A program made the translations under genes and the position numbers. Positions 46,343 to 55,453 of a DNA stretch of 64,000 bases are shown piece after piece (the stretch's first letter is position 1; every line of letters starts with the position of its first letter). The DNA lies in assembly GCA_051954235.1 (NCBI GenBank), contig JBQCHY010000013.1, positions 22,344 to 86,343 on the forward strand, written 5' to 3'. Origin of the DNA: 62-47 sp051954235. Its GTDB lineage: Bacteria > Pseudomonadota > Alphaproteobacteria > Rhizobiales > Xanthobacteraceae. Below the pieces are notes generated by a model that was given only the letters and a program-made list of their open reading frames with translations, was not told the origin of the DNA and searched no databases.

Positions 46343-47167
46343 ATGACCCCTTCCCGCGACATTTCCGGCCTCATCGAGATCATGGCGCGACTGCGCACGC
46401 CCATGACGGGCTGCCCGTGGGATCTGGAACAGACCTTCGCGACCATCGCGCCATACACCATCGAGGAAGCCTATGAGGTCGCCGACGCAATCACGCGGAA
46501 CGATATGCATGACCTCTGCGACGAACTCGGCGATCTGCTGTTGCAAGTGGTGTTCCACGCCCGTATGGCCGAGGAGCAAGGTACGTTCGCATTCGGCGAT
46601 GTGGTCGAGGCGATCACGCGCAAAATGATCCGCCGGCATCCGCACGTCTTTCCCGATGAGTCCGGCAAACTCATTCCGCTCGAGAAGGGCGCATGGGATC
46701 GCATCAAGGCTGAAGAGAAAGCCGAGCGCGCAGCGCGTAATCCCGCTACTGCAACCGCTCCGCCATCGGGTCTGCTTGCTGGCATCAAGCCGGGACAGCC
46801 CGCGCTGGCGCGCGCCATGGCATTGCAGTGGAAGGCGTCCAGCGTTGGTTTCGACTGGAACGATCCGCGCGCGGTGCTCGCCAAAATCCGTGAGGAAGTC
46901 GACGAGATCGAAGCCGCGCTCGACGACGGCAAGCCGAACGAGATCGCCGCCGAGACCGGCGATCTGATGTTCGCGCTGGTGAATCTCGCGCGTCATGTCG
47001 AGGCCGATCCCGAAATGGCGCTGCGCCAGACGAACACCAAGTTCGAACGACGCTTTGCTTACATCGAGCAAGCGCTCGCGGTGAAAGGCCGCTCCCTTGA
47101 GGATGCGACGCTTGCCGAAATGGATGCGCTCTGGAACGAGGCCAAAACGAAAGAGGCTGCGGAATAA
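46343..47167 (+). CDS. mazG: Nucleoside triphosphate pyrophosphohydrolase MazG
   Basis: Cleans non-canonical NTPs and lowers ppGpp pools, 274 residues. Two MazG domains are visible: residues 8-120 with EEAYEVADAI and DELGDLLLQVVFHARMAEE, and residues 150-255 with KIREEVDEIEAAL and ETGDLMFALVNLARH, the acidic residues binding Mg2+. The stop codon lies in the loop of a perfect 12-bp hairpin. Confidence 0.94.
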   Translation: MTPSRDISGLIEIMARLRTPMTGCPWDLEQTFATIAPYTIEEAYEVADAITRNDMHDLCDELGDLLLQVVFHARMAEEQGTFAFGDVVEAITRKMIRRHPHVFPDESGKLIPLEKGAWDRIKAEEKAERAARNPATATAPPSGLLAGIKPGQPALARAMALQWKASSVGFDWNDPRAVLAKIREEVDEIEAALDDGKPNEIAAETGDLMFALVNLARHVEADPEMALRQTNTKFERRFAYIEQALAVKGRSLEDATLAEMDALWNEAKTKEAAE

Positions 47168-47179
47168 TCCGCAGCCTCT
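47152..47179 (+). terminator. Perfect 12-bp hairpin around the mazG stop codon
   Basis: AGAGGCTGCGGA (47152-47163) and TCCGCAGCCTCT (47168-47179) are exact inverted copies with loop ATAA. The stop TAA occupies 47165-47167 in the loop. No U-run follows, so it is a weak terminator at best or an mRNA-stability element. A family B repeat follows. Confidence 0.45.
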
Positions 47180-47190
47180 GCGTCTGCGAC

Positions 47191-47265
47191 TGTCATGCGC
47201 GGACTTGATCCGCGCATCCAGCTTCAGAAGAAAGATGGATTGCCGGATCGAGCCCGGCAATGACG
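47191..47265. repeat. Palindromic intergenic repeat, family B, diverged copy 2
   Basis: About 75 bp, from TGTCATGCGCGGACTTGATCC to GAGCCCGGCAATGACG. The ends TGTCATG/CAATGACG and inner CGCGCATCCA match family B members at 26991 and 61205. It lies between the convergent mazG and dehydrogenase genes. Confidence 0.65.
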
Positions 47266-47304
47266 CCTCAAAACACGCTTGTCAGGGTATGAAACGCTCT
47301 CCTC

Positions 47305-48744
47305 TCACATTCCGGTCTGCGAGATGAACTTGGTGTTGAGGTAGGCTTCCATCGCCTCGATGCCGCCTTCCGAGCCATAGCCAGAATCCTTGACGCCGCC
47401 GAACGGATTTTCCGGCATGCCGAGGCCGACATTGTTGATGCCAATCATGCCGCTCTCCACCGCCGCGCCGATCGCGGTCGCGGTTTTGGTCGAACTGGTG
47501 AAGGCATAGGCCGCCAGGCCGTAAGGCAGGCGGTTGGCTTCCTCCGCCACTTCATCGAACGTATTGAAGCGCGAGATCAGGGCCAGCGGGCCGAACGGCT
47601 CCTCGTTCATCGCGCGCGAATCCTTCGGCGTATCGCTGATCACCGTCGGCTCGAAGAAGTAACCCTTGTTGCCGACGCGATGACCACCCGCTTCCAGCTT
47701 ACCGCCCTTGGCGACGGCATCCTGAACGAAACTCTCGATCGCGGTGATCCGACGCGGATTGGCCAGCGATCCCATCGTCGAATTGGTATCGAGACCGTTG
47801 CCGATCTTAAGCGCCTTGGCGTTCTCGGCGAACTTGTCGACGAACTCCTTGTATACCTTGTCCTGCACCAGCAACCGCGTCGGCGCGATGCAGACCTGCC
47901 CCGCGTTGCGATACTTCGCACCGCTGATGATCTTGGCCGCGTTCGCGACATCCGCATCGTTGAACACGATGGCCGGCGCATGACCGCCCAACTCCATCGT
48001 CGCGCGCTTCATGTGTTGACCGGCGAGCGCGGCTAACTGCTTCCCCACCACCGTCGAGCCGGTGAAGGAAATCTTGCGGATCACCGGATGCGGGATGAGA
48101 TATTCGGAAATTTCGGCGGGCACGCCGAACACCAGATTGACGACGCCATCGGGCACACCGGCATCGACGAAAGTGCGAAGCAATTCAGCCGGCGAGGCTG
48201 GCGTTTCTTCAGGTGCCTTGACGATGATCGAACATCCCGCACCGAGCGCCGCCGACAGTTTGCGACACACCTGATTGATCGGGAAATTCCACGGCGTAAA
48301 CGCCGCGACCGGTCCGACCGGCTCCTTGACCGCGAGTTGATAGATGCCGGGGCCACGCGCCGGAATCAGACGTCCATAAGCGCGGCGGGCCTCTTCGGCA
48401 AACCACTCGATCACGTCGGCCGCCGCCAAGGTTTCGATCTTGGCTTCCGCGACGATCTTGCCCTGCTCCATGGTCATCAGTGCCGCGATGGTATCAACGC
48501 GCTCGCGCATCAGGGCAGCCGCCTTGCGCATGATCTTGGAGCGGTCGAGCGCCGACATCGCCCGCCAGACCTTGAAGCCTTTCTCGGCAGCAGCCAGCGC
48601 TTCGTCGAGATCGGACTTGTCGGCGTGTGCGACCGTGCCGATGGTTTCCTCGGTGGCCGGGTTAAGCACCGGAATCGTGCGGCCGGATTTGCCTCCGCGC
48701 CATTTGCCGTCAATGAGCAGCAACGTATTTTGATAGCTCGCCAT
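47305..48744 (-). CDS. NAD(P)-dependent succinate-semialdehyde dehydrogenase-like
   Basis: A protein of 479 residues of the aldehyde dehydrogenase superfamily. The catalytic Cys is in NAGQVCIAPTRLLV (about 283) and the general base Glu in MELGGHAPAIV (about 250). NAD-binding PWNFPINQVCRKL is intact. The nearest branch by eye is succinate- or glutarate-semialdehyde dehydrogenase (GabD/DavD type), which oxidises semialdehydes from GABA or lysine breakdown. No partner transaminase is near, so the branch name is tentative. Confidence 0.9.
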   Translation of the reverse strand: MASYQNTLLLIDGKWRGGKSGRTIPVLNPATEETIGTVAHADKSDLDEALAAAEKGFKVWRAMSALDRSKIMRKAAALMRERVDTIAALMTMEQGKIVAEAKIETLAAADVIEWFAEEARRAYGRLIPARGPGIYQLAVKEPVGPVAAFTPWNFPINQVCRKLSAALGAGCSIIVKAPEETPASPAELLRTFVDAGVPDGVVNLVFGVPAEISEYLIPHPVIRKISFTGSTVVGKQLAALAGQHMKRATMELGGHAPAIVFNDADVANAAKIISGAKYRNAGQVCIAPTRLLVQDKVYKEFVDKFAENAKALKIGNGLDTNSTMGSLANPRRITAIESFVQDAVAKGGKLEAGGHRVGNKGYFFEPTVISDTPKDSRAMNEEPFGPLALISRFNTFDEVAEEANRLPYGLAAYAFTSSTKTATAIGAAVESGMIGINNVGLGMPENPFGGVKDSGYGSEGGIEAMEAYLNTKFISQTGM

Positions 48745-48852
48745 CTTCTCCCTCTCGGACTTTCATTGTTGCCGACTGACATAATCGCCTGCGTGGCAGC
48801 GTCAAGTGCAACCGCGGCAGAGCAGCCGTGCGATACTCCGCACAGGCCGTTG

Positions 48853-50268
48853 TTACGACGATGTGTCGCGGCGGAGCGGATCATCTATCGCTCCGCCGGC
48901 CTCCTGCGGGCGCGCACCGAAGCGATCGATCACGATATCGCGCTTGGCCGGATCGAGCCGGACGGTCATATGGAAACGTCCGTCCACCAGATGCTTCGCG
49001 AGAACTTCCGTGTTGCGATGCAGCCAACTGATGCCGGCGCCATCGGCTGCATCGATAGTCAGTTGAAGCGTCTCGCGGGTGGTCGCCAGCAAATTCTCGA
49101 TGGCCTCTAGCAACTGAGGAATTCCCTCGCCGGTTTCAGCCGAAACCAGACACACGGGATGATCATGCGGGCGACGTGCCGCGATATTCGCGAGGTTCTC
49201 CCGCTCCTCCAGCGTAAAGCGATCGATCTTGTTCCAGACCTCAATGACACGCGCGCCGGATTCCGGATTGATCCCGAGCTGGCGCAAGACGATATCGACA
49301 TCGCGCTGTTGCGCCTCGGCATCCTCGTGCGAAATGTCGCGGACGTGCAGGATGACGTCAGCCTCCAGCACTTCCTCCAATGTTGCACGAAAAGCCGCAA
49401 CCAGTTGCGTCGGCAGGTTGGAAATGAAACCGACCGTGTCGGACAACATCGCCTTGCCGCCATGCGGCAGACGGATCGCACGCAAAGTCGGATCGAGCGT
49501 CGCGAACAGCATGTCGGCCGCTTTCACCGCGGCATCGGTAAGACGATTGAACAGCGTCGACTTGCCGGCATTGGTGTAGCCGACCAGCGCGACGATCCGA
49601 TACGGGACGCGCTTGCGGCCGGCCCGGTGTAGCCGCCGTGTCGCCGCGACCTTCTTGATCTCGGTTTCAATCCGCGTGATGCGTTCTCCGATCAGGCGAC
49701 GGTCGGCCTCGATTTGCGTTTCGCCGGGGCCGCCGAGAAAACCGAAGCCGCCGCGCTGGCGCTCGAGATGGGTCCACGACCGCACCAGCCGGCTGCGCTG
49801 ATAATTGAGATGCGCGAGTTCGACCTGCAACGCGCCTTCCTTGGTGGTGGCACGCCGCCCGAAGATTTCGAGGATCAAACCGGTGCGATCGAGAACCTTG
49901 GCGTTCCAGGCCTTTTCGAGATTGCGCTGCTGGATCGGTGACAACGCGCAATCCATCACGACCAGTTCGACGCCGTGAACGGAAATCAGAGCGCCGATAT
50001 CCTCGACCTTGCCCTTCCCGAGATAAGTCGCGGGTCTGATCTGGGTGATCGGCGCCGGCACGGCCTCGACAACAGTGAGGTCGATGGCGCGGGCCAAGCC
50101 GCTGATTTCCTCAAGTCGCGCGTCCGCATCGCGGACGACAGAACTGACGTCCGCGCTATCGGCATCCCCACGCCGGACCCGAAGATAAGGCCCAACGACG
50201 ATGGCCCGTCCGGTTATCGATCGAGCGGTCGTGTCCGGACGGTTTCCTTCAATCTGGCGACGTTCCAA
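48853..50268 (-). CDS. hflX: GTPase HflX
   Basis: Ribosome-associated GTPase of 471 residues that rescues stalled ribosomes. The N-terminal HflX domain has ATYLGKGKVEDI and VVMDCALSPIQQRNLE. The linker has RSRLVRSWTHLERQRGG. The G domain has GYTNAGKSTLFNRL (G1), DTVGFISNLP (G3) and WNKID (G4). It starts at TTG 50268, 11 bases after the hfq stop; no ATG is near the family N-terminus. The hfq-hflX pair is conserved in many proteobacteria. Confidence 0.93.
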   Translation of the reverse strand: MERRQIEGNRPDTTARSITGRAIVVGPYLRVRRGDADSADVSSVVRDADARLEEISGLARAIDLTVVEAVPAPITQIRPATYLGKGKVEDIGALISVHGVELVVMDCALSPIQQRNLEKAWNAKVLDRTGLILEIFGRRATTKEGALQVELAHLNYQRSRLVRSWTHLERQRGGFGFLGGPGETQIEADRRLIGERITRIETEIKKVAATRRLHRAGRKRVPYRIVALVGYTNAGKSTLFNRLTDAAVKAADMLFATLDPTLRAIRLPHGGKAMLSDTVGFISNLPTQLVAAFRATLEEVLEADVILHVRDISHEDAEAQQRDVDIVLRQLGINPESGARVIEVWNKIDRFTLEERENLANIAARRPHDHPVCLVSAETGEGIPQLLEAIENLLATTRETLQLTIDAADGAGISWLHRNTEVLAKHLVDGRFHMTVRLDPAKRDIVIDRFGARPQEAGGAIDDPLRRDTSS

Positions 50269-50279
50269 TCAGATCACGC

Positions 50280-50528
50280 TCACGCAGACGTATCCTCCCC
50301 GCCCTCGAACAGTTGAATCGGCGCACCGGGCATGATGGTGGAAATGGCATGTTTATAGACAAGCTGGGAATGCCCGTCACGACGCAGCAGGAGGCAGAAA
50401 TTGTCGAACCAGGTCACGATGCCCTGCAACTTGACGCCATTGACCAGAAAGATCGTCAAAGGCGTCTTGGTTTTCCGGACGTGATTGAGGAAGGTATCTT
50501 GTAGATTTTGTGCGCGGTCTGCCGCCAT
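50280..50528 (-). CDS. hfq: RNA chaperone Hfq
   Basis: Sm-like ring protein of 82 residues pairing small RNAs with mRNAs. Sm1 has NHVRKTKTPLTIFLVNGVKLQG, and Sm2 has the signature LVYKHAIST. In rhizobia relatives hfq (nrfA) is needed for nifA expression. It is upstream of hflX and downstream of the ntrX block with a D-amino-acid transaminase gene between. The 183-base gap upstream probably holds its own promoter. Confidence 0.97.
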   Translation of the reverse strand: MAADRAQNLQDTFLNHVRKTKTPLTIFLVNGVKLQGIVTWFDNFCLLLRRDGHSQLVYKHAISTIMPGAPIQLFEGGEDTSA

Positions 50529-50711
50529 TTTTTGTCTCGCAAGTTGGTTGCTTCTTGTTATTGCGCTCCGGCTCGCCCGACTACGCGGGATTTACCGGAC
50601 CACCACCTGCTCGGAGTCCCCCTCTGGGCCGATGGTGTCATAATTAGAAGACAGGTGTTCATTTTAGGCAAGCGGGTTCCCAAGGAACCGACGGCCAAAG
50701 ATGTCGAAACC

Positions 50712-51569
50712 TTATGAAAATACCGAAAAGCGGTGAAATTGTTCCCGAAGTCGTCGGGAAACGGGGCCGGGCACCCCGCTTCCGATGGTTGTATCGTCGA
50801 TCACTACTACCGGCATGACAATTTGCGAGGCAGACGTCACGAAAGCCTCCGCGGCCTCCTTGGCTTCGACCGGGGTAAACGGCCGCTCCTCCAGCTTGAT
50901 TTGCAACTCCGCGAGGACGTCGATCAGCACACCTCGCGTGATCCCGGCCAGAATGCCGCCGGTGGTCGGCCGTGTGACGGCGCGGCCGTCTTTGGTCACG
51001 ATCCAGGCGTTGCTGGATGCGCCCTCGGTGACAAATCCCTGGCTGTCGACATACCACGCTTCGTAGGCGCCCTGCTCGCGCGCGGCCTGCTTCGCCAGCA
51101 CGTTGGGCAATAGCGAAACCGATTTGATATCGACCCGCGGCCAGCGATTGTCCGGCATCGTCACGACGCGAATGCCCGCCGCGGCCGTCGCCGCGTTCTT
51201 GGCGAAATTCAGCGAACGCGCCGTGACCACGACGCTGGGTGTCACCGGTTTGATCGGGAAGCCATGATCGCGTCGCGCCACACCCCGCGTGATTTGCAGA
51301 TAGACGATGCCGTAAGTGACGCGGTTTCGCCGCACCACTTCGTGCATGATGACCGAGAGCGATTGCAGCGGCATCGGCATGGCGATCCGCAATTCGCTCA
51401 AGGAGCGCTGCAACCGCGTCATGTGGCGCGGCATGTCCACCAGTCGTCCGTCGCGGATTTCACAAACCTCATACACGCCATCTGAGAACTGATAGCCGCG
51501 ATCCTCGACGTTGACACAGGCATCGCGCATGTTGCGATAGCTGCCGTTGACATAAGCGATGCGCGACAT
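50712..51569 (-). CDS. D-amino-acid (D-alanine) aminotransferase, fold IV
   Basis: PLP enzyme of 285 residues. The PLP Lys is in VDIKSVSLLPNVLAKQ, near residue 148. The sequence VNVEDRGYQFSDGVYEVCEI at the N-terminus and EGASSNAWIV later are typical of D-alanine or branched-chain class IV transaminases. D-Ala would feed peptidoglycan; the branch is inferred by length and motifs. It lies between ntrX and hfq, where trkA genes sit in some other alphaproteobacteria. Confidence 0.9.
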   Translation of the reverse strand: MSRIAYVNGSYRNMRDACVNVEDRGYQFSDGVYEVCEIRDGRLVDMPRHMTRLQRSLSELRIAMPMPLQSLSVIMHEVVRRNRVTYGIVYLQITRGVARRDHGFPIKPVTPSVVVTARSLNFAKNAATAAAGIRVVTMPDNRWPRVDIKSVSLLPNVLAKQAAREQGAYEAWYVDSQGFVTEGASSNAWIVTKDGRAVTRPTTGGILAGITRGVLIDVLAELQIKLEERPFTPVEAKEAAEAFVTSASQIVMPVVVIDDTTIGSGVPGPVSRRLREQFHRFSVFS

Positions 51570-51597
51570 CCGGTTAATCCATTCGACCTGAGAAAGC

Positions 51598-52968
51598 TTA
51601 TCCGACCCCGAGCGCTTTCAGCTTGCGATGCAATGCCGAGCGTTCCATACCGACGAACTCCGCCGTGCGTGAGATGTTGCCGGAGAAGCGACCGATCTGC
51701 GCAATCAGGTAATCGCGCTCGAACACCTCGCGCGCTTCACGCAACGGCAGCCCCATGATGTGCTCACCGTTGTTGCCGGTCGGCATTGCCGGCACCATCG
51801 AGCCGACGTCCTGCGGCAGCATGTCGGCGCTGATGACGGCTTCCGGGCCGCCGCCCGCCAGGATCATCAGCCGCTCGACGTTGTTGCGCAACTGGCGGAC
51901 GTTGCCCGGCCAGACATGGGATTGCAGCACTGCCATCGCGTCATCGCCGATCTTGCGTTTCGGCAATCCGGTCGCAGCCGAAATCTGCTCCATGAAGTAA
52001 TCGATCAATTCCGGAATATCGTCGCGGCGTTCGGACAACGGCGGCACGCGGATCGGCACCACTGAGAGGCGATGATAGAGGTCTTCGCGGAAACGGCCTG
52101 CGGCAATTTCCTCTTCGAGGTTCCGCGCGGTCGAAGAAATGATGCGGACGTCGACATGAATTTTCGCGGTGCCGCCGGTGCGCTGGAAGGTTTGATCCAC
52201 CAGCACGCGTAGAATCTTGTTCTGCGTCTCGCGCGGCATGTCGGCGATCTCGTCGATAAACAAGGTGCCGCCGTGCGCTTCCTCCAACGCGCCCGCCTTG
52301 CGAGGTTGGTCGGCGCTGGCCGGCTCGATGCCGAACAGTTCCTCCTCCATTCGCTCCGGCGTAATAGCCGCGGCATTGATCACCACGAACGGTCCCTCAG
52401 ACCGCGCGGACGCATTGTGCAGCGTACGCGCCGTCAACTCCTTGCCGGCGCCCGAGGGCCCGACGATCATGATGCGGCTGTTGGCCTTGGCGGCGCGCTC
52501 GATGGTCTGACGAAGCTGATTCATGCAGGCCGAGTGTCCGGCCAGCGTGCTCGATGTCGGCGCCAGTTGCTTGAGTTCGCGAACTTCGCGCTTCAATCGG
52601 AACGTCTCCAGTGCACGCGTCGCGACCAGGATCAGCCGATCGGACTTGAAGGGCTTTTCGATAAAGTCATACGCGCCGCGCTTGATCGCAGCGACCGCGG
52701 TTTCGATGTTGCCATGGCCGGAAATCATCACGATCGGCAATTCGGGATGATCGCGCTTGATCTGCTCAAGAAGCTGAAGTCCATCGAGCTGGCTGCCCTG
52801 CAACCAGATATCGAGAAACACCATATGCGGCCGGCGGCTGGCGATTTCGGCCAGCGCAGAATCGCTGTCGCGCGCGGTTCGCGTCGAAAAGCCTTCATCC
52901 TCGAGAATGCCTGCGACCAGCTCGCGGATATCTGCTTCGTCATCGACAATCAGAATATCATTAGCCAT
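51598..52968 (-). CDS. ntrX: Nitrogen-response regulator NtrX
   Basis: A protein of 456 residues. The receiver domain has the phospho-acceptor in VFLDIWLQGSQ near residue 54. The AAA+ domain has GPSGAGKELTART (Walker A) and GGTLFIDEIADM (Walker B). The GAFTGA loop that contacts sigma-54 is missing (the region reads GIEPASADQPRKAGALEEA), as in other NtrX proteins. A Fis-type helix-turn-helix ends the protein. It pairs with NtrY just upstream (8-base overlap) in control of nitrogen and redox genes. Confidence 0.95.
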   Translation of the reverse strand: MANDILIVDDEADIRELVAGILEDEGFSTRTARDSDSALAEIASRRPHMVFLDIWLQGSQLDGLQLLEQIKRDHPELPIVMISGHGNIETAVAAIKRGAYDFIEKPFKSDRLILVATRALETFRLKREVRELKQLAPTSSTLAGHSACMNQLRQTIERAAKANSRIMIVGPSGAGKELTARTLHNASARSEGPFVVINAAAITPERMEEELFGIEPASADQPRKAGALEEAHGGTLFIDEIADMPRETQNKILRVLVDQTFQRTGGTAKIHVDVRIISSTARNLEEEIAAGRFREDLYHRLSVVPIRVPPLSERRDDIPELIDYFMEQISAATGLPKRKIGDDAMAVLQSHVWPGNVRQLRNNVERLMILAGGGPEAVISADMLPQDVGSMVPAMPTGNNGEHIMGLPLREAREVFERDYLIAQIGRFSGNISRTAEFVGMERSALHRKLKALGVG

Positions 52969-55309
52969 GGGAGACGCCTGTTGTGTTATCGGTAGTTGCC
53001 GTTACGGCTTGATCGGTTCGCTGCGTCTCGCCCGTGGACGCAGTTTCGTTGCTCGGCTCGCTATTTTTAGGTTGACCGGTTTCCGCAAATCGCAGCCGCA
53101 TCCATGCGCCGCGCGCGCCTGGATGAATTGCTGAAGCGTCGTTGAGTTCGATGCGACCGCCGTGATCCTCAAGAACCCGGCCAACAATGGCGAGACCAAG
53201 CCCCGTTCCTTTGGCGCGCGTCGTCACATAAGGTTCAAGCAGGCGGGAGCGGCTGACGGTCGGCAAACCGATTCCGTTGTCGACCACGTCGATGACGATG
53301 TCCTCGCCCTCGCGAAAGGCAGCGACTTCGATCCGCCCCTTCGTCAGGTATTCGGGCGGCACTGCTTCTATCGCTTCCGTCGCGTTCTTGATGATGTTGG
53401 TCAGCGCCTGCGAGATCAGACGGCGATCGAACCGTGCCCGCATCGGATCTTCGCGAATTTCGACATCGATATCGATGTCCGGATGACCGACCCGCATCAG
53501 GAACACCACTTGGCGTACAGTGTCGGCAACATCCTCGCCCTCGATCACGGGCTTCGGCATTCGTGCAAAGCGCGAGAACTCGTCGACCATCCGCCGGATA
53601 TCATCGACCTGCCGCACGATCGTATCAGTGCACTGTTCGAAGATCGCCTTGTCGTCGGTGATGACTTTGCCGAATTTCCGGCGGATGCGTTCGGCGGACA
53701 GTTGAATCGGCGTCAACGGATTCTTGATTTCATGCGCGATGCGGCGCGCAACGTCGGCCCACGCCGACGTGCGCTGGGCCGCGACCAACTCCGTGATGTC
53801 GTCGAGTGTGATGATATAGCTGTCGCGCGACTGGCTGGTCTGCTCGGCGCTGACACGCACCGACAGGTTGCGCTCGGTGCCTTCGCGATTGATGGTGATT
53901 TGTCCCTGCACGAGGCGCTGCGTGCCTTCACGCGCGCTTTTCATCATCTCATCGAGCTCGGGGATTACCTCCGATTGGGCGTGGCCCAGCGTTTCGGATT
54001 CCGAACTTCCGATCAGCTTTTCCGCCGAGCGGTTGAGAATGCTGATGCGGCCGGATCCGTCCACGCCGATGATGCCTGCGCTCGCCGACGACAACACCGT
54101 TTCGATGAAACGCCGGCGGCTGTCGATCATATCGCTGGCATTGACCAACTCATCACGTTGCGTCCGCAACTCCTGCGTCATGGTGTTGAAGGTCTCGCCG
54201 AGTTGCGCGAGGTCGCCCTCGGATCGCAGCACCGGCACCTGCACATTGAGATCGCCGGTCGACACCATGTTCGCAGCGCCCATCAGCCGCCGGATCGGAG
54301 CCACCAGCCAGTTGGCAAAATTGAGCCCGATCAGAACTGCCGACATCAGCACCGTCAGAGTGATGACCGTGAACATCAGCGCGAATGTCACCTGAATGCC
54401 GAGTCGTCGCGACTCCAGATCGGCGTATTCCGCGACGCCGGCCTGGGTCTGACGAACCTGCTCGACCACGCGCGGATCGAGCAAACGCGCAACGTAGAGA
54501 AATGTGTCATCGAAGGCGCGCAGCCGGATCACCGCCGCGACGTAATTCGACAGTACCGCAATCTGCGGCTCGTTGGCGGTAACGCCCTTCAAGAACTCCG
54601 GCGCCGGCGTCGCGAATTCCTGTTGAATGCCGGTCTGCGCCGATTCCAGAATATTGCGGTCTTTGTCGATCAGCATCGCGCCAGGAAGATTTCGCTTCGC
54701 CGCGCTTTCGGTCAGCATCTGCCGGAACGATTGCCGGTCCTGATCGTAGAGCGGCCGCGCCCGCGACAGGTCGTTGGCCATGCCGACGATGTCACCGCCG
54801 ATGAGTTGCGCGTGTTCTTGCAGATACGCATTGGCGATGATCAGCGACTTCTCGATCACGGCGCGCGTAGGGCCGGAGAACAACCGATCAAGGCCGCGAT
54901 CAATGGTCACATTGGCGACGATCGACACCAGCACCGCCGGGATCACCGCGATGACCGAGAACAGGCTGACGATCTGGACATGCAGCCGGGCCGCGGCGCG
55001 GCCACGGCGGCGGGCCTGTACAACCTGCCAGACTTCCCGAACGATAATTGCAATCAGCAGCAGGACGGTCGCGGCGTTGATCAGTAGGAACGTGACGACG
55101 ACCGGACTGGTCGGGACGATCGGCGTCAGACCGACCAGCACCACGAAGGTCAGGAAGGCCGACAACAGCGCCAGTCCGACAGCAAACGGTGCCAGCAACC
55201 GCCGCAGCGCCCCGCTGCGCGGTTCAGGAGATGTCTGCTCGAAAACGGAAGCCGGCGTTTCAGCGCTGGTCATTGCATATCGGCTGGGCGTCGAGGTTTC
55301 GAGGACCAC
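52961..55309 (-). CDS. ntrY: Membrane sensor kinase NtrY
   Basis: Sensor histidine kinase of about 782 residues. Two or three membrane helices lie in the first 110 residues and another near 310. HAMP is around 330-385 and a PAS domain around 400-500. The phospho-His is in RIAHEIKNPLTPIQLSAERI, and ATP-binding boxes NIIKNATEAIE, VDNGIGLP and TKGTGLGLAIV-like (RAKGTGLGLAIV) follow. The start could be GTG 55309 or ATG 55273; neither has a strong ribosome-binding site. It overlaps ntrX. Confidence 0.93.
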   Translation of the reverse strand: MVLETSTPSRYAMTSAETPASVFEQTSPEPRSGALRRLLAPFAVGLALLSAFLTFVVLVGLTPIVPTSPVVVTFLLINAATVLLLIAIIVREVWQVVQARRRGRAAARLHVQIVSLFSVIAVIPAVLVSIVANVTIDRGLDRLFSGPTRAVIEKSLIIANAYLQEHAQLIGGDIVGMANDLSRARPLYDQDRQSFRQMLTESAAKRNLPGAMLIDKDRNILESAQTGIQQEFATPAPEFLKGVTANEPQIAVLSNYVAAVIRLRAFDDTFLYVARLLDPRVVEQVRQTQAGVAEYADLESRRLGIQVTFALMFTVITLTVLMSAVLIGLNFANWLVAPIRRLMGAANMVSTGDLNVQVPVLRSEGDLAQLGETFNTMTQELRTQRDELVNASDMIDSRRRFIETVLSSASAGIIGVDGSGRISILNRSAEKLIGSSESETLGHAQSEVIPELDEMMKSAREGTQRLVQGQITINREGTERNLSVRVSAEQTSQSRDSYIITLDDITELVAAQRTSAWADVARRIAHEIKNPLTPIQLSAERIRRKFGKVITDDKAIFEQCTDTIVRQVDDIRRMVDEFSRFARMPKPVIEGEDVADTVRQVVFLMRVGHPDIDIDVEIREDPMRARFDRRLISQALTNIIKNATEAIEAVPPEYLTKGRIEVAAFREGEDIVIDVVDNGIGLPTVSRSRLLEPYVTTRAKGTGLGLAIVGRVLEDHGGRIELNDASAIHPGARGAWMRLRFAETGQPKNSEPSNETASTGETQRTDQAVTATTDNTTGVSHG

Positions 55310-55453
55310 TGGAACAGGAAAAGTGATGCATTCCTACAACAATGTTGCTCGATTGCGACATTTCCACGGCGCGGCAAGCGACGAAAGCCGGTGATTAAGC
55401 GACTTCACATCTTGAAAGCTGTGGACGACGGCCTTCTCGCGTCGGGCAAACTG

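Noticed and set aside
53162..55087. 641-codon open frame on the plus strand
   Set aside because: It is fully antisense to ntrY and follows its codon pattern. High-GC genes often leave the opposite strand open; there is no recognisable domain.
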